Source: Heterobilharzia americana (Eukaryota > Platyhelminthes > Trematoda > Strigeidida > Schistosomatidae). From it: a stretch of 64,000 nucleotides of DNA. Numbering within the stretch: the first letter of the stretch is position 1; each line of letters opens with the position of its first letter. This document shows, piece after piece, positions 1 through 10,084 of the stretch. The stretch is taken from positions 14,641,755-14,705,754 of the forward strand of contig OX104132.1 of NCBI GenBank assembly GCA_944470555.2, in the 5' to 3' direction. The notes below the pieces were generated by a model. That model saw only the letters and a list, made by a program, of their open reading frames with translations. It searched no databases and was not told the origin of the DNA. The position numbers were made by a program, and so were the translations under genes.

Positions 1-45
1 TACAGAGTCCCATACTGGGACGAAACAGATGTCCAATCCTCCCAG
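1..45 (+). ncRNA. Hammerhead ribozyme, 5' truncated (F2 class)
   Basis: Stem II (GTCCC/GGGAC), GAAA, stem III (ACAGATGT) and the cleavage triplet GTC at 31-33 are present. The CTGANGA strand is only partly inside the window and reads ACAGAG where CTGAGGAG is expected, so this copy looks inactive or cut by the window edge. Confidence 0.6.
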
Positions 46-245
46 GTTTCTAATGTGCCTCAAACTGATATCAATCCATGATGAATACAAACTTGGAAAA
101 GATCTCTAAATTCCCACAAACTCCCAAATTCAATTGAACTAGTACTCATTGGTGACTTGCTTTCAGAGTTAATTCCTGAAGTTCCAATGAGAAGTAGTGA
201 CTAGTGGGGCAAACTTGGTGGCCGTGATGATAAATACTCCGGCAG
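1..245 (+). mobile_element. F2 hammerhead SINE, 3' part, cut by window edge
   Basis: The sequence matches the 3' half of the better F2 copy at 15.6-15.83 kb. It has the end of the hammerhead, the CCCAGGTTTC block, the 'gatgaatacaaacttgg' block and the hairpin-forming pair CATTGG/CCAATG. The tRNA-like head would lie outside the window, or follow if this were a tandem unit; the next unit's head is not visible. It is a non-coding, Pol III type retroelement remnant. Confidence 0.75.
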
Positions 246-255
246 CGAACGAAAT

Positions 256-290
256 TTTATTTTCACCTTCAGTCATCACCTAGTACAGAA
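256..290 (+). mobile_element. F4 SINE tail fragment
   Basis: A short match to the conserved F4 tail (TTTTCACCTTCAGTCATCAC followed by an AGTA motif), which recurs at 11.5, 15.4, 27.3, 33.2 and 38.1 kb. It lacks the tRNA-like head. Confidence 0.4.
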
Positions 291-1255
291 AACCTTATTG
301 AGTTACTTCTGTGGATTATGTTCAAGTTGCAGCCTACGGTGTTTAGATCATTCTGTGTTAACAAACTAGCCGAAATTTGTCAATAAACATGAGTGGAATA
401 CACAAAGCGTGTTTTGTCCTTTTCCGGATTCTTCATCTGGATTTGCCTGCCACCTAGTAGGTGGTGTTGTTCTCACTGCGTCTCAAACTCAGAGACCATG
501 GCTTCAAATGTTAGAGTGTTATCCTCCTGACTTTTGAGTCAAGATGATCACTTCTTGGCTTTTAACTACTACACATATTATTCTATCGTGTAAAGAATTG
601 AAGTATTTAGAATATTCTGAAGCTGCTTCGAAATTCTTTTGTATTAAGGTAATGTGATAAGAGAAATTTGAATAGCAAAAAAACAATTATGTCATAGCCT
701 TGTGTAATTCTCAGTTTGTTTATAATTAACAAAACTGTTTACAGGAAATAACATTCATGTCAACGAAATACTGATGGGACAAAAGTAAATTATGATGTTC
801 GATGTGAAAAACCACAATATCTATTTGTTACAATTTTTTTTAAGTAAACGAAACACGATATATTTCTGTGATTAATTTTCATTTTATCACAAGAAGAACG
901 AAAGAGACATATTGAATAAAGATTCAATGAAGTTATATCTTAACATAACCAGATAACATAGATGATTATCGATGGATTCAAATCCACTGATATTGTTATT
1001 CAAATTATCTTTAAACTTTTGCCATCATCTACATTTATTCATAAGCCAAACTGTTAATTTAGATTATTGGAAAACATTTGAGCAAAATAATCTGGTTGGT
1101 TAAAGGTTAGCAGGTTTTATGATTCAGTTAGTGTTAGAGTGAAGTAAATTATAGAGGACCGTACAGTTATATAATACCAGATTATTCTTCATTGAGATGA
1201 AACCGGATTCTATCTATATAAGTGTATAACTTGGGGACTGTGGTAGAATGTAACT
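291..1255. other. No recognisable gene or element
   Basis: AT-rich sequence with stops in all frames. I see no repeat family, RNA gene or coding signal here. Confidence 0.5.
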
Positions 1256-1475
1256 CCACATTAGATTTGTTTATTTGATTTGTAACACATAGTGATTTAG
1301 TATGATCTACTTGATGAAATTTCCAGCATAAATTATTATCACTCATAATCATATCAATAGAATCACACCACTTTCGACATCTGATTTTTATATTCTTGTC
1401 ACCTGATACTCTTTGCTTTTATTGGTAGTGACATTTTCCATATCTCTGGTATAGGTGTTGCAATCTTCGCTTTAC
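1256..1475 (-). mobile_element. Penelope-like element terminal arm fragment
   Basis: It matches the arm seen at 62.28-62.50 kb and 41.31-41.50 kb: GTTTATTTGAT, then CATAAATTATT, CTCATAATCATATCAAT, TTTCGACATCTGATTTT, CTTGTCACCTGAT and CCATATCTCTGGTATAGGTG in the same order. It is diverged and ends after GGTGTTGCAATC. By comparison with the other copies it derives from the 3' side of a minus-strand PLE; the endonuclease and RT are missing. Confidence 0.7.
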
Positions 1476-3224
1476 GAAAAGCATGGTAAAGTGTTGTGCA
1501 TATGATCACAATGAATAATATTCTACCTGAGGGTATTTTATCACCACAAGTTGAAGTTACCCAAAGGAGCAGTTAGCTTGGTTAAGTTTACTGTCCAAGA
1601 ACTTGGAGTGTCACAAATAGACATATACCACACCAAGAGAGTTTGTTAGATAGCATTATAAATATATTTCTATGTGGATTTAGTCTGAGTTCTTGTCTCC
1701 TAGCTGTTTTCTTTTTTCTCTCTACCGTTTTTTCACATTATAAATGCATTCACTTGTCATAAATGACTGGCGATTCGCGTATATTCTATATATTTTTGTT
1801 CATTGTACATTGACTAATTGTGCTCCGTTTCAGAAACAAACCTTTTAAGACTGACAATTTTGTTACTAGGCTAGTATCATAATAAATAGGTGGGAACTGT
1901 TTATAAACGACTGATAATCAATACAAGAAATTATTACTATCACTGCTGATAGTAGGAAGGTTAGTAACAGTTGGGATGAGAGTAGTGATAGTAAGAGAAG
2001 GAGAAGTAGGTGAAGGAGGGAGGTGGACAGAGGGGAAACCGCCAGCAGAAACTATGATAATCAGCCAACTACGACTGTCAATATTTCTGTCATAATGACT
2101 ACTGCTGCTGCTCTTACAACTGCTGTCACTGTTACTACATTACAGCTGTCAAATTCAGTTTAGTAAAATGTCACAGTCCACAGGAGTTTTTATCTGACAG
2201 CAATGCGTAGACAGGCTCCTACCTGGTTTAAACGGATTTAGGTAAATTGGTGAAGTATAAAACAATAATGAATACAATTGATAGACAAAATTGAAAAAAT
2301 CAGGTGGATGCGTAAACAGAAAGGGAAAATGAGAGAGGAAGAGAGGTAGAGGAGAAGGGGAAAGGAAAAGAAAGGGAAGACAAAGGCAGAAAGGAGTGGA
2401 AGGGAGGATTAGTAACTATCATTGTTACTATTAGTTCCCCTGCATATCCACTTCTGCTGTTATTATTACCGTTATGCAGAGAAATAGGCATATATTCTGA
2501 CTTCGCCTTCAACTGCATTCTAGGTAAAGTTTGATAAAAAAAATAGTAGACTTTTTAAAAAAACTATTGAAATATCATAAATATACATCTGACCACCTCC
2601 TAGTTTATCTTTTGCAATCTTGTGTATACTAGAGTAAATCAAAACATGTATATATGCTGCCGGGAGGGTAAATGCTGTAGAGATTTTACTGTCAGTATTT
2701 GTCTGCATTCCAACTTTGTACCATACCTGAGTTATTGAATATACACAATCTTTTTCCAGTATACTACTGAAGAGATTACTAGTAGTATTATGGAAGCTAT
2801 TCAAAAAACAGGGAGTCGTATATCTCTAAAGTTGATTGTCATAATGATTGACTATCATGATAATCGTAAAAAAACGTTTTAATTCTCTCTGCATAGTGGA
2901 TTTCTGAAAATATTTAAGTGTAAGCTTTAATTCGTTTATCTGTAAGAATAAAATCTATTTTACAACTGTTTCATTACTAATCCATAAGCCTTTAACGAAT
3001 GAAATAAACTTTGCTTTTACCAAAGCAATGGGAAACATTTTTATCCTATCAGGCAGGAATCTCTCAAGATAAACGTATCAACAGTTCTCATGTATGTCTA
3101 CCATATGTTATCAAGTCGACCAGATCAACGTTCCTGGAGGTTCATGTGCACATCAGTTCGCGATGAGTTAAAAACTAACTGCGAGTGTGACTGCTCATTA
3201 ACCGAACGAGTCTTAGTTGGTTTA
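1476..3224. other. No recognisable gene; simple-sequence rich
   Basis: No coding region or known repeat recognised. Low-complexity patches occur at about 1975-2050 (purine-rich), 2095-2150 (CTG/ACT-rich) and 2317-2408 (purine tract, listed separately). Short open frames here encode low-complexity peptides and show no family motif. Confidence 0.45.
2317..2408. repeat. Homopurine/homopyrimidine tract
   Basis: About 90 bases of almost uninterrupted purines on the plus strand (runs of GGAAGAGAGG, GGGGAAAGG, AAAGAAAGGGAAG). The minus-strand reading gives a Ser/Leu/Phe/Pro-rich peptide, which is a compositional artefact and not a gene. Confidence 0.7.
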
Positions 3225-3260
3225 TTCATTACCAGTCTGAGGGACATTGGAAACCTGGGT

Positions 3261-3309
3261 GAACTGGACAGCTGTTTCATCTAATTTGTATGGGACTCCC
3301 CAGCTGTGT
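3261..3309 (-). ncRNA. Hammerhead ribozyme, decayed (F2 class)
   Basis: On the minus strand: CTGGGGA (CTGAGGA expected, A changed to G), stem II GTCC with a damaged partner, GATGAAAC, stem III ACAGCTGT and a GTC cleavage triplet with C17 at 3267. The core substitution and weakened stem II make activity unlikely. Confidence 0.7.
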
Positions 3310-3667
3310 AAACCAATGGCCCGAAACCGCTGGGGACCGGACCCTGGACGTTCAGATTCCGTAGCCAGCACGTTACCACTAGGCCACTGGGTCGGAGTCA
3401 GTTGGTTCATATTTCCAGCTTCTGTCAGTTCACGATATAGGACGACCATCACCGAATCTCATCGCTGAGTATTTGTCTACATGTCCATCAGGTTTTCACC
3501 ACTAGTCACTACTTCTCATTGGAACTTCTATTAGTCATCCCTCGAGGCTAGTCACCAATGAGTACTAGTTCAATTGAATTTTAGCGTTGTGGGGATTTAG
3601 AGATCTTTTCCAAGTTTGTATTCATCATGGACTGATATCAGTTTGAGGAACATTAGAAACCTGGGAG

Positions 3668-3711
3668 GATTGGACATCTGTTTCGTCCTAGCATGGAACT
3701 CAGTAGTGCGC
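3668..3711 (-). ncRNA. Hammerhead ribozyme with core deletion (F2 class)
   Basis: On the minus strand: GGACGAAAC, stem III ACAGATGT and GTC (C17 at 3673) are intact, but the strand before stem II reads CTGAGTTCC where other copies have CTGAGGAGTCC, a 3-nt loss in the catalytic core. Predicted inactive. Confidence 0.7.
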
Positions 3712-3790
3712 ACTCATGACTCCCTCAGGGATCGAACCCAGGGTCTTCAGGTTTCATGATCAGTGAGTTACCATTAGGCCAGTTTTGTTA

Positions 3791-4423
3791 GTGTTGCCTG
3801 CTCTGTCAAAAGTCAAACTTACACTTACAGTTAACTAATACTTTAATGTATTCATTATAAAGACCACAAGAAATAAAATCAATCAGCTTTATGGTAATGA
3901 ATAAGTAAATAGGGTTCACGTGAGATTTACGCAACCAAATTAGGGAGTTATAGTCCCGGTGCCCAGTCGGAACTTATTTCAAAGCCCATCAGTAACAGTG
4001 ACAAAGAAAACTCAACTGAAACAGAGTGGACTCGAAAGTAAATGAAAACGGGGGGGGGGGGTTGGAAAGATGAATGTCTCTTCTTTCCTTTATTGTTACA
4101 GCCTGAAAAATCTATCCTAAATTGCCTACTTAGTCGGTCATTCAACAAATGTCCCCAGGGGAAATCAGTTTAGTTACTGAAGAACAAGATTTAGTAGTAT
4201 AGTACAACAAATTATGAATGATTAAGGAATGTAACACTAACAAAACATTCGATTTTATTCTCGGCGCGAACTACCAGTACTACTTCTTAATATCTATTTA
4301 ATCCATTCAGATATTCGATTAGTGATTAGATTTCTTCTAGAATTAAACACCCACTACAAGTTGCCTAAGAAAATACCAAATGAAATGGTGGAGAATATTT
4401 ATAGCTCAGGCAGATGGTCTTGG
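3791..4423. other. No recognisable gene
   Basis: AT-rich spacer. A G12 homopolymer at 4050-4061 is the only notable feature. Confidence 0.45.
4050..4061. repeat. Poly-G run (G12)
   Basis: Twelve consecutive G in otherwise AT-rich sequence. Its length may be affected by sequencing or assembly. Confidence 0.9.
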
Positions 4424-4500
4424 TTGTATTGTGTTCTCTGAGCTGGGTGGTTCAATCATGATTAAACGATCAAAAATGCAGCTCAGAGAACACAATACAA
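4424..4500. repeat. 22-bp perfect inverted repeat of a dispersed repeat
   Basis: The arms 4424-4445 and 4479-4500 are perfect reverse complements (TTGTATTGTGTTCTCTGAGC and its complement, plus TG/CA at the end) around a 33-bp loop. The left arm and following GGGTGGTTCAATC recur at 59676-59700 and, inverted, at 63575-63600, so this is the end of a dispersed repeat present here as a foldback. Confidence 0.8.
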
Positions 4501-4599
4501 CTGAGAAAATACCAATTACTTTTAATATAAAAGTAAACTTAAGACTGAAATAATCACTGTAATTCGCGTAATAACTGACAGTTGTTTCTACTTTCATGA

Positions 4600-4700
4600 A
4601 AATATTTGGAACTATGTAGCTATAGCCTTCAAAATAAGACGAAACGCGCATCATGGATTCCACTGCTGACTACCACTCATCAATAATATCAAAATTGAAA
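4600..4700 (+). mobile_element. F1 (Sm-alpha-like) SINE, 3' fragment
   Basis: It contains GACGAAACGCGCATCATGG, the distal half of a classical Sm-alpha type hammerhead, followed by ATTCCACTGCTGACTACC and TCATCAATAAT, as in the F1 ends at 56.4 and 60.5 kb. The upstream CTGANGA half is not recognisable. Confidence 0.65.
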
Positions 4701-5079
4701 ATACAAGCAACATCAACGCATACGCACAGAATCCGATATGCCAATAGTGGCTGATCAACTCAGTTCACTCAACAATGAAGACTTGCAAGTCATAATGTCA
4801 AAAACTATTACTATTACTTTCAGTGTTAATATGTGCCATCATTAGTAACTAACTACTGGTGAAATACAACCTGTCGAATACTAGACGGTTACTGGATATA
4901 CTCAGGATATATTTCAGTGATTCATTTGCTTAACTACAGGTTATCCGACCTACCTATCAAACCTATATGAATTCAATTTCACCCAACTTTTCAATAATCT
5001 GCTTAAATAGGATGGCCTCTAGGAGCTTTTCCAGTTAACTGCTTCACAGCAAGTGTGGAAAACAAGACGCTGTCAAAAA
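4701..5079. other. No recognisable gene
   Basis: Nothing assignable. The right part may be a decayed extension of the PLE that begins near 5080. Confidence 0.35.
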
Positions 5080-5930
5080 TAATCAGCAAGCTTCATATCG
5101 ACAAATATGCATAGATGATAACTTGATTAGTTGGATCGAGGATACGAATGACGAGAACGTGATCCAAACTTTCACTAGTGCTTATCATCTGATCAACTTC
5201 CCCCTAGAGGTTAATTCAAACTCGGAATTCCACTTGTTTGGTGCTCAAGTTGTTCAAGGACAAGATGACAACTGATTTCAGAGATCCATGTGGAGAGAGT
5301 CCACTTGGATTGGGCAGTTTATCAATGTTCAGTGTTGTGTTCTCTTAAGCAGAAAGGGGAGTTTTGTTAGATCACTCTCCTCAAGAATACGAACATCGAC
5401 ATTGAGTTGAGAACAGTTGTGAGGACTTCTGGAGGAAGATGAATATTGAGTGAGATTTGCAGATGAGAATCTGAAGCACATGAACATGTTGGGAGGCTTG
5501 TATGTTGGTGTGAAAAGGATTTCACTTGTTGACCTTTGAATCGATATGGATAATGCGACAAGCATGTGTGGGAAGTGACTATCAAGATTTGTAAATGGAC
5601 TATCTTTTGTTGGCAATCTTGGAAACATATTCTGGTGTTAGCAACTGATTGATGAGTATGTGACGGATGTTTGAGCATTGTACCACATGGGTGGTTGTGT
5701 ATCTGTTTATTTGCTCCTGTGGAGCGGATTAAATCGTTCGTACCGTTTCCAAGATTGTGAAATGCTCAGACAACCACTCTTCAACCCGGCTATCAAGGGA
5801 AGAACGGAAATACACCCTCAATTCTATAGCCTAACACACAGGAGACTCAGGACACTTGGCACCTTTTAATAAGCCTTTTGGAATTTTTGTACGAATTATG
5901 ACCAAACCACTCGAAAAGCATGAGATATCT
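5080..5930 (+). mobile_element. Penelope-like element, RT end to GIY-YIG, decayed
   Basis: Conceptual plus-strand pieces run in PLE order. An IDDNLISWIED segment near 5110 resembles the YxDD region of the RT. FHLFGAQVV near 5240 resembles the FPFLG motif. The TWIGQF...RSLSSRIRT segment (5300-5390) matches the RT C-terminal region. VYLFICSCGAD near 5700 followed by I-V-R-T stands for the YIGRT core, and SGHLAPFNK-like text follows (about 5845-5870). Stops and frameshifts interrupt it throughout. The GIY-YIG portion resembles the copy at 13.8 kb, so they are probably one subfamily. Confidence 0.7.
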
Positions 5931-8204
5931 GGACATAGGTCAAGTATTAGCAATTGGGATGTTCAAATTGTTATTGTACTTTTGAAAGAAATATGTACAG
6001 TCTGTTTCTTTGCCATGACCATCGTGGATCATAGGTCGTTTTTTTTACCTCCCTGCTTTAAACACCCGCATATTTTGTAACTTTCTTTTGTCATGCAATT
6101 TATTTTGAACCTTAACTTGAAACTGCTGTGGAATGTTTTATAGCTTCTATTATATATATTCACCAATACACAGCTCATAGAATTATTCCACCGAAAAGAA
6201 GAGTGGCTCTTCGTTACAATTGTCTTGCATGTTTCCCTTTAGTCTACGATATCCCCACTTACTGGCTGTGAAAACTAAGCCAACTACACAAATGAAGTAG
6301 AGAAATTAAATGCAGCACAAATGGATACATTAGTTGGAATTTTATTTGATAAATTTACTTGAATGGCACTAAATAGACTTTTCTAACCTGTATCATTTTT
6401 GAAGTAGGTAAGATCTCTATCCGCCTAGAAGAGATAGTGATTATTATTTTTTTCCAATCTTAGGTTTATGATATATAACGTTTGAGGGTGATTGTCGTGG
6501 TGCTGTTACATGTATTCGAAAATAAATATACTCAGTGCATCATTGGTGTTCGTTTGAGGTAACAGATGGAGAACATTAAGGTTTTATGGTGAGTCTTAGT
6601 TAAGGTAGTTAATTTGGCGCCTACAGCTTCAAACTTACTGCGACAAAGTTGACCGAGAATTGCAGCATGTCTGTCTAGTCACCGTCTCCCTGGATTTGGA
6701 GTGATGGATACAAGAGCATTTGACTGAAAAAAAGTTAGGTTTCTTCAGATCGAGCTATGTATCCGATCTATGAAGTCATTGACCTCTAATCTGAGCTATC
6801 CAGCAGGGTACAGCCTATGTGACTGACACCTTAGAAATGCTATGATTGGTTACTGTCCACCGTCAATATCAAAGTAAAACAATCCTTGATATCCAGGTAA
6901 CCACAGAGCAGATAATAAGATATCAGTGCCTGTTCAATTTAGTTGACACCAACCACTAACGGGTAGTTACAATACTCAGTGCACAAAGAGTAGCTATCGC
7001 AACTCAGTAGCGTTGTGGAAAATGCTCTATCACCTGAAGTGATGAATTCTGGGTTTGAGTCCTATTCAAAACAATTGCAAACTAGGAGGATTATGTATCT
7101 ACATGACTGGATCTATAAAGTGTAAAACACTGGTCATGGATTCCTCTAGTAATCATAGATTGCCTTAACTAAGTTAATATAACTTTTTCGTCCACTTTGC
7201 AAATGATTTACAAATTGCATGATCCTTGTTAATATTTCTCACAGCTGAATAATTTTTCAACTGCTCAGCTGTAATATCAATAGTGTTTCTGTTGGAAACT
7301 TTCCAGGCAAGATCACTACTGAGTTATGAGGAACATCCACGTCGACCATGCAATTTGTAAATCCTTTCCAAATCTACCATCCTATTTTAGGCATACCTGT
7401 TCATTGAAGTCAGTTAGATAGATACAGGTGGTCTGAACTAATTCTACTCTATAAGCTTAACTAGTCCGGGTACACTGATGATGATCTCTACCTCAAACGA
7501 GCGAAACAGCCAATCGGTGTTTAGAACACTCTCATCAAACTCAGTCCAAGTGGTTTGTAACTACTCAAGTTGTTCAACAGTATATTTTTGTATTCCCCCC
7601 TCCTTCATGTCTTTCGTTTTACTGTTTTTTCTCTCAAATGTTTAGGCATTTAGTTACAAGATGCAACAACTAGAATCAGTTCAGTCTAGTTGAAAATCTA
7701 TATTACTCACCTGTCTGAAAATCTGATAAACTTTTCCGAATGCTTACTGGATCATGAGTCTGAAAAAATTGTCTACTGGCAGTGACACAGTCACCTAACC
7801 GCTAATAGTTCTGCTTGTAGACCTTATACTTATCTCTCCAGCAAACTGCTAAATATGAAGTTTTAAACGGGTTCAGAAAATCCATTTCATTGCAACTTAA
7901 GACTTTAAATAAAATGAAATGAAATGCAGAAAGTTATTTGAAGGCAAGATTTTACTTTGAGTTTCTTTTCCTGTAACCACCTATAGAAACTAGGCAGTAT
8001 TTTGAGGTGCAACTCTTTCCATTATAATTGTTGACTAATCAATGTAATCGATAATGGAAACTTTGAGTAACAAGATTCACTACTGAAATACTGAATCTGA
8101 ACTGTAATAATCAATTTACCTAGTTGGCAATTTCAGTCTTGGGTAATTTGTCGTTTATCAATGAGTACAACAGCTCTAAATTGTCCCTAAGACAAGATTC
8201 ATAG
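5931..8204. other. No recognisable gene
   Basis: AT-rich, stops in all frames. Apart from a weak tRNA-like SINE trace at 7003-7075, nothing could be assigned. Confidence 0.45.
7003..7075 (+). mobile_element. Possible tRNA-like SINE head, weak
   Basis: The order TAGCGTTGTGG ... GGGTTTGAGTCC looks like A-box and B-box spacing in a degenerate tRNA-derived head. No tail or hammerhead was recognised. Confidence 0.3.
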
Positions 8205-8695
8205 AAATACAAGGTGTAAAGATTGAAGGGTTACCAACTTCATGTTGTCCTGTCCAAAATGCTGATTGAATTCTGTCGGTCGTTTTTGCTATGTGACCAA
8301 TAGACTAGGAGATTTACCATCACGATATACTGAGACAGATCTTAATTGAATGGAGGCAGTCGGCAGGAAGCCATACTTCGAACTTATCATCAAGAAGTAT
8401 CTGCAAAATCGACGAATTGATGCCCGACTTGAGATTCGGACTGGATTCAGCTAGTGCTGCTGTTAACGACGTTACCACTGACGCATTCGCGCTGTGAGTA
8501 ACCTCTTGTAGAACTGGTCAGGTACATGGATTGGTCACTGGAGGGTTTACGAATCTATGTTGCGACGCGACTTCAAATCTCTGGCAGGACATCAGTTGTA
8601 GATACGCCTTGCTGAAGAAAGGGAATAAGTATGAAACCTAGATCTATGACTACTTGCCAATTACCTTCCTCCAGCCAACAGAGAGTAAATGTCAT
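8205..8695. mobile_element. F3 hammerhead SINE, head-to-head pair, decayed
   Basis: The left half (to about 8510) is an antisense F3 copy, recognisable by GGAGGCAGTCGGCAGGAAG and the reversed B-box region. The right half (8515-8695) is a sense copy with GATACGCCTTGCTGA and CTAGATC. The two copies meet by their tRNA-like heads, an arrangement also seen at 9.18-9.84 and 16.74-17.35 kb. No coding content. Confidence 0.65.
8604..8650 (+). ncRNA. Hammerhead-like motif, decayed (F3 class)
   Basis: CTGAAGA (8612-8618), a poorly paired stem II, GTATGAAAC and ACCTAGATC. The A/G-rich stem II no longer pairs as in the 9.77 kb copy. Probably inactive. Confidence 0.5.
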
Positions 8696-8934
8696 TTTGT
8701 AATTGAATAGACGTATGATAATTAACTTATATCATGAAATCTAAAGGATTAGAATTCGAACTCTTTTGAGTGCAAAAGCCCCTAAAATTCTAAACTACTC
8801 TTCAATGAATTTTAAATATGTAAAATATACACACCAGGATATAAAAAAAGAACATGTATTTTAGCGAAGAGTCTCCTTTCGGTGATTTCATTATCAAAGC
8901 TGTAAAATCGCAAGTTTATACATTTTTCTAGTGT

Positions 8935-9093
8935 AAGGATTTGGGCGTCTTTAAAGGCCACCCTAGCAACCATCGAAACAACCAATTAGGTCTCTTCATT
9001 TCGGTTGGAAAGGCAAATTTTCATAAAATACGGAAATCTGATTGGTTATCTCAGTTGTTGCTAGGGTGGCCTTTAAATTCACTCAAGGATTTG
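8935..9093. mobile_element. 141-bp TIR element (MITE) with 9-bp target duplication
   Basis: The element 8944-9084 is flanked on both sides by AAGGATTTG (8935-8943 and 9085-9093). Its ends are inverted repeats: left GGCGTCTTTAAAGGCCACCC continuing to TAGCAACC, right ends GCCTTTAAATTCACTC, sharing the block TTAAAGGCCACCCTAGCAAC. It has no coding capacity. A TSD of 8-9 bp fits Merlin (known in schistosomes) or hAT superfamily MITEs. Merlin is the more likely by host, but that assignment is inference. Confidence 0.85.
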
Positions 9094-9179
9094 ATAATTA
9101 AAATCGGTTTGTCAAGCATGGTAACACCACTCGTGTCAATAAATGAGCTGTTATTAAAAACAAAAAACAAAAAACTGTA

Positions 9180-9835
9180 TTGATTGGTCACCAGAGTGTA
9201 ACCAATTTCATGTTGTCTAGTCCTGAGTGCAGACCGGATCTTATCGATCATATTTGCAATGTGGCAACCAATTAGGAAGCTCAGAATCGCGGGGCACATT
9301 AGTAGATGTTAGTTGGTTGAAGACAATCGGCAGGAAGCTCTCTATCTAGGTATCATGCTTTTTGGCACTTGTCAACAAGGCGTATCTGCGACCTCGACGG
9401 AACTGATGTGCCGCTTGAGGTTCGAACCCGTATCATCCAGTGTTGTAGTCAGCGACTTTACCACTAGACTATTCGGGCCGCAATTGACCTTCTGTAGGAC
9501 TGGCTAACATGTATTGATCGGTCACGGGAGCTTCCTAACTTGGTTGCCACATTGCAAATATGATCGATGGGATTCGGTCTACACTCAGAACTAGACAACA
9601 TGAAATTGGTCGCACTCCCGTGGCCAATCAATACATGTAAGCCAGTCCTATAGGAGGTCAGTTGCGGCTTGAAGAGCTCAGTGGTAAAGTCGCTGGCTTC
9701 AGCACTGGGTGATGCGGGTTCGAATCTCAAGCGGGACATCAGTTCCGTTGAGGTTGCGGATACGCCTTGCTGACGAGTGCCGAAAAGCACGAAACCTAGG
9801 TCAGGCAGGGCTTCCTGCCGACCAACTAACAAACT
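9180..9835. mobile_element. F3 hammerhead SINE, head-to-head pair, best preserved
   Basis: An antisense copy spans roughly 9180-9520 and a sense copy 9520-9835. Both show the shared block GATTGGTCAC...CCAATTTCATGTTGTCTAG, a tRNA-like head (sense: AAGAGCTCAGTGGTAAAGTC and GGGTTCGAATCTC near 9717) and a downstream hammerhead. The sense head keeps recognisable A and B boxes of an internal Pol III promoter. The shared 3' end is TTCCTGCCGACC. The short reading frames over the copies arise from this non-coding repeat. Confidence 0.8.
9763..9812 (+). ncRNA. Hammerhead ribozyme with complete core (F3 class)
   Basis: CTGACGA (9770-9776), stem II GTGC/GCAC around CGAAAA, GAAA (9791-9794), stem III ACCTAGGT and a GTC triplet with predicted cleavage after 9802. 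All conserved core bases are present. Stem I is imperfect because the 3' strand reads AGGC where CAAGGC would pair with GCCTTG, so a 2-nt bulge is needed. The antisense partner at about 9330-9390 is badly mutated. Confidence 0.75.
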
Positions 9836-10084
9836 AAAAACTGATCAATAGTGGATTTTAATCAAAATAAGTTTGGACAATAAGTTTTGTAATATGACGA
9901 CATAAGTGGAAACTGAATTGTGCTAAGACACAGCATAACAACAAGAATGAGCAGCAAATTAATTAGGAAGTGAATAGTGTCAAAACAGAAAAATGGGAAG
10001 ATAAGAGGGGAGACAGGGTAGATTTCAAAGACTGAGAACTAAGACCATGAAACGAGAAGGGGGTTGAACAATCTTCTTTTGTGT

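Larger units (their letters stand above)
3225..3790 (-). mobile_element. F2 hammerhead SINE, tandem head-to-tail partial dimer
   Basis: Read on the minus strand, a tRNA-like head (box B-like GGGTTCGATCC near 3740) is followed by a hammerhead (3711-3668), the 3' body, a second tRNA-like head (A-box region near 3395, B-box-like near 3345) and a second hammerhead (3309-3261). The predicted cleavage positions, 3673 and 3267, are 406 nt apart, the same as at the 15.6/16.0 kb locus on the other strand. The copy is diverged. The short reading frames across it are not genes. Confidence 0.85.

Noticed and set aside
5329..5678. Two overlapping minus-strand frames of about 100 codons
   Set aside because: The plus strand of the same interval encodes decayed PLE RT and linker text in the right order; the minus frames lack any motif.
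9464..9832. 122-codon open frame on the minus strand
   Set aside because: It runs antisense through the F3 SINE pair. The same peptide-like text appears in the facing copy (9313-9507), so it is a by-product of a non-coding repeat.
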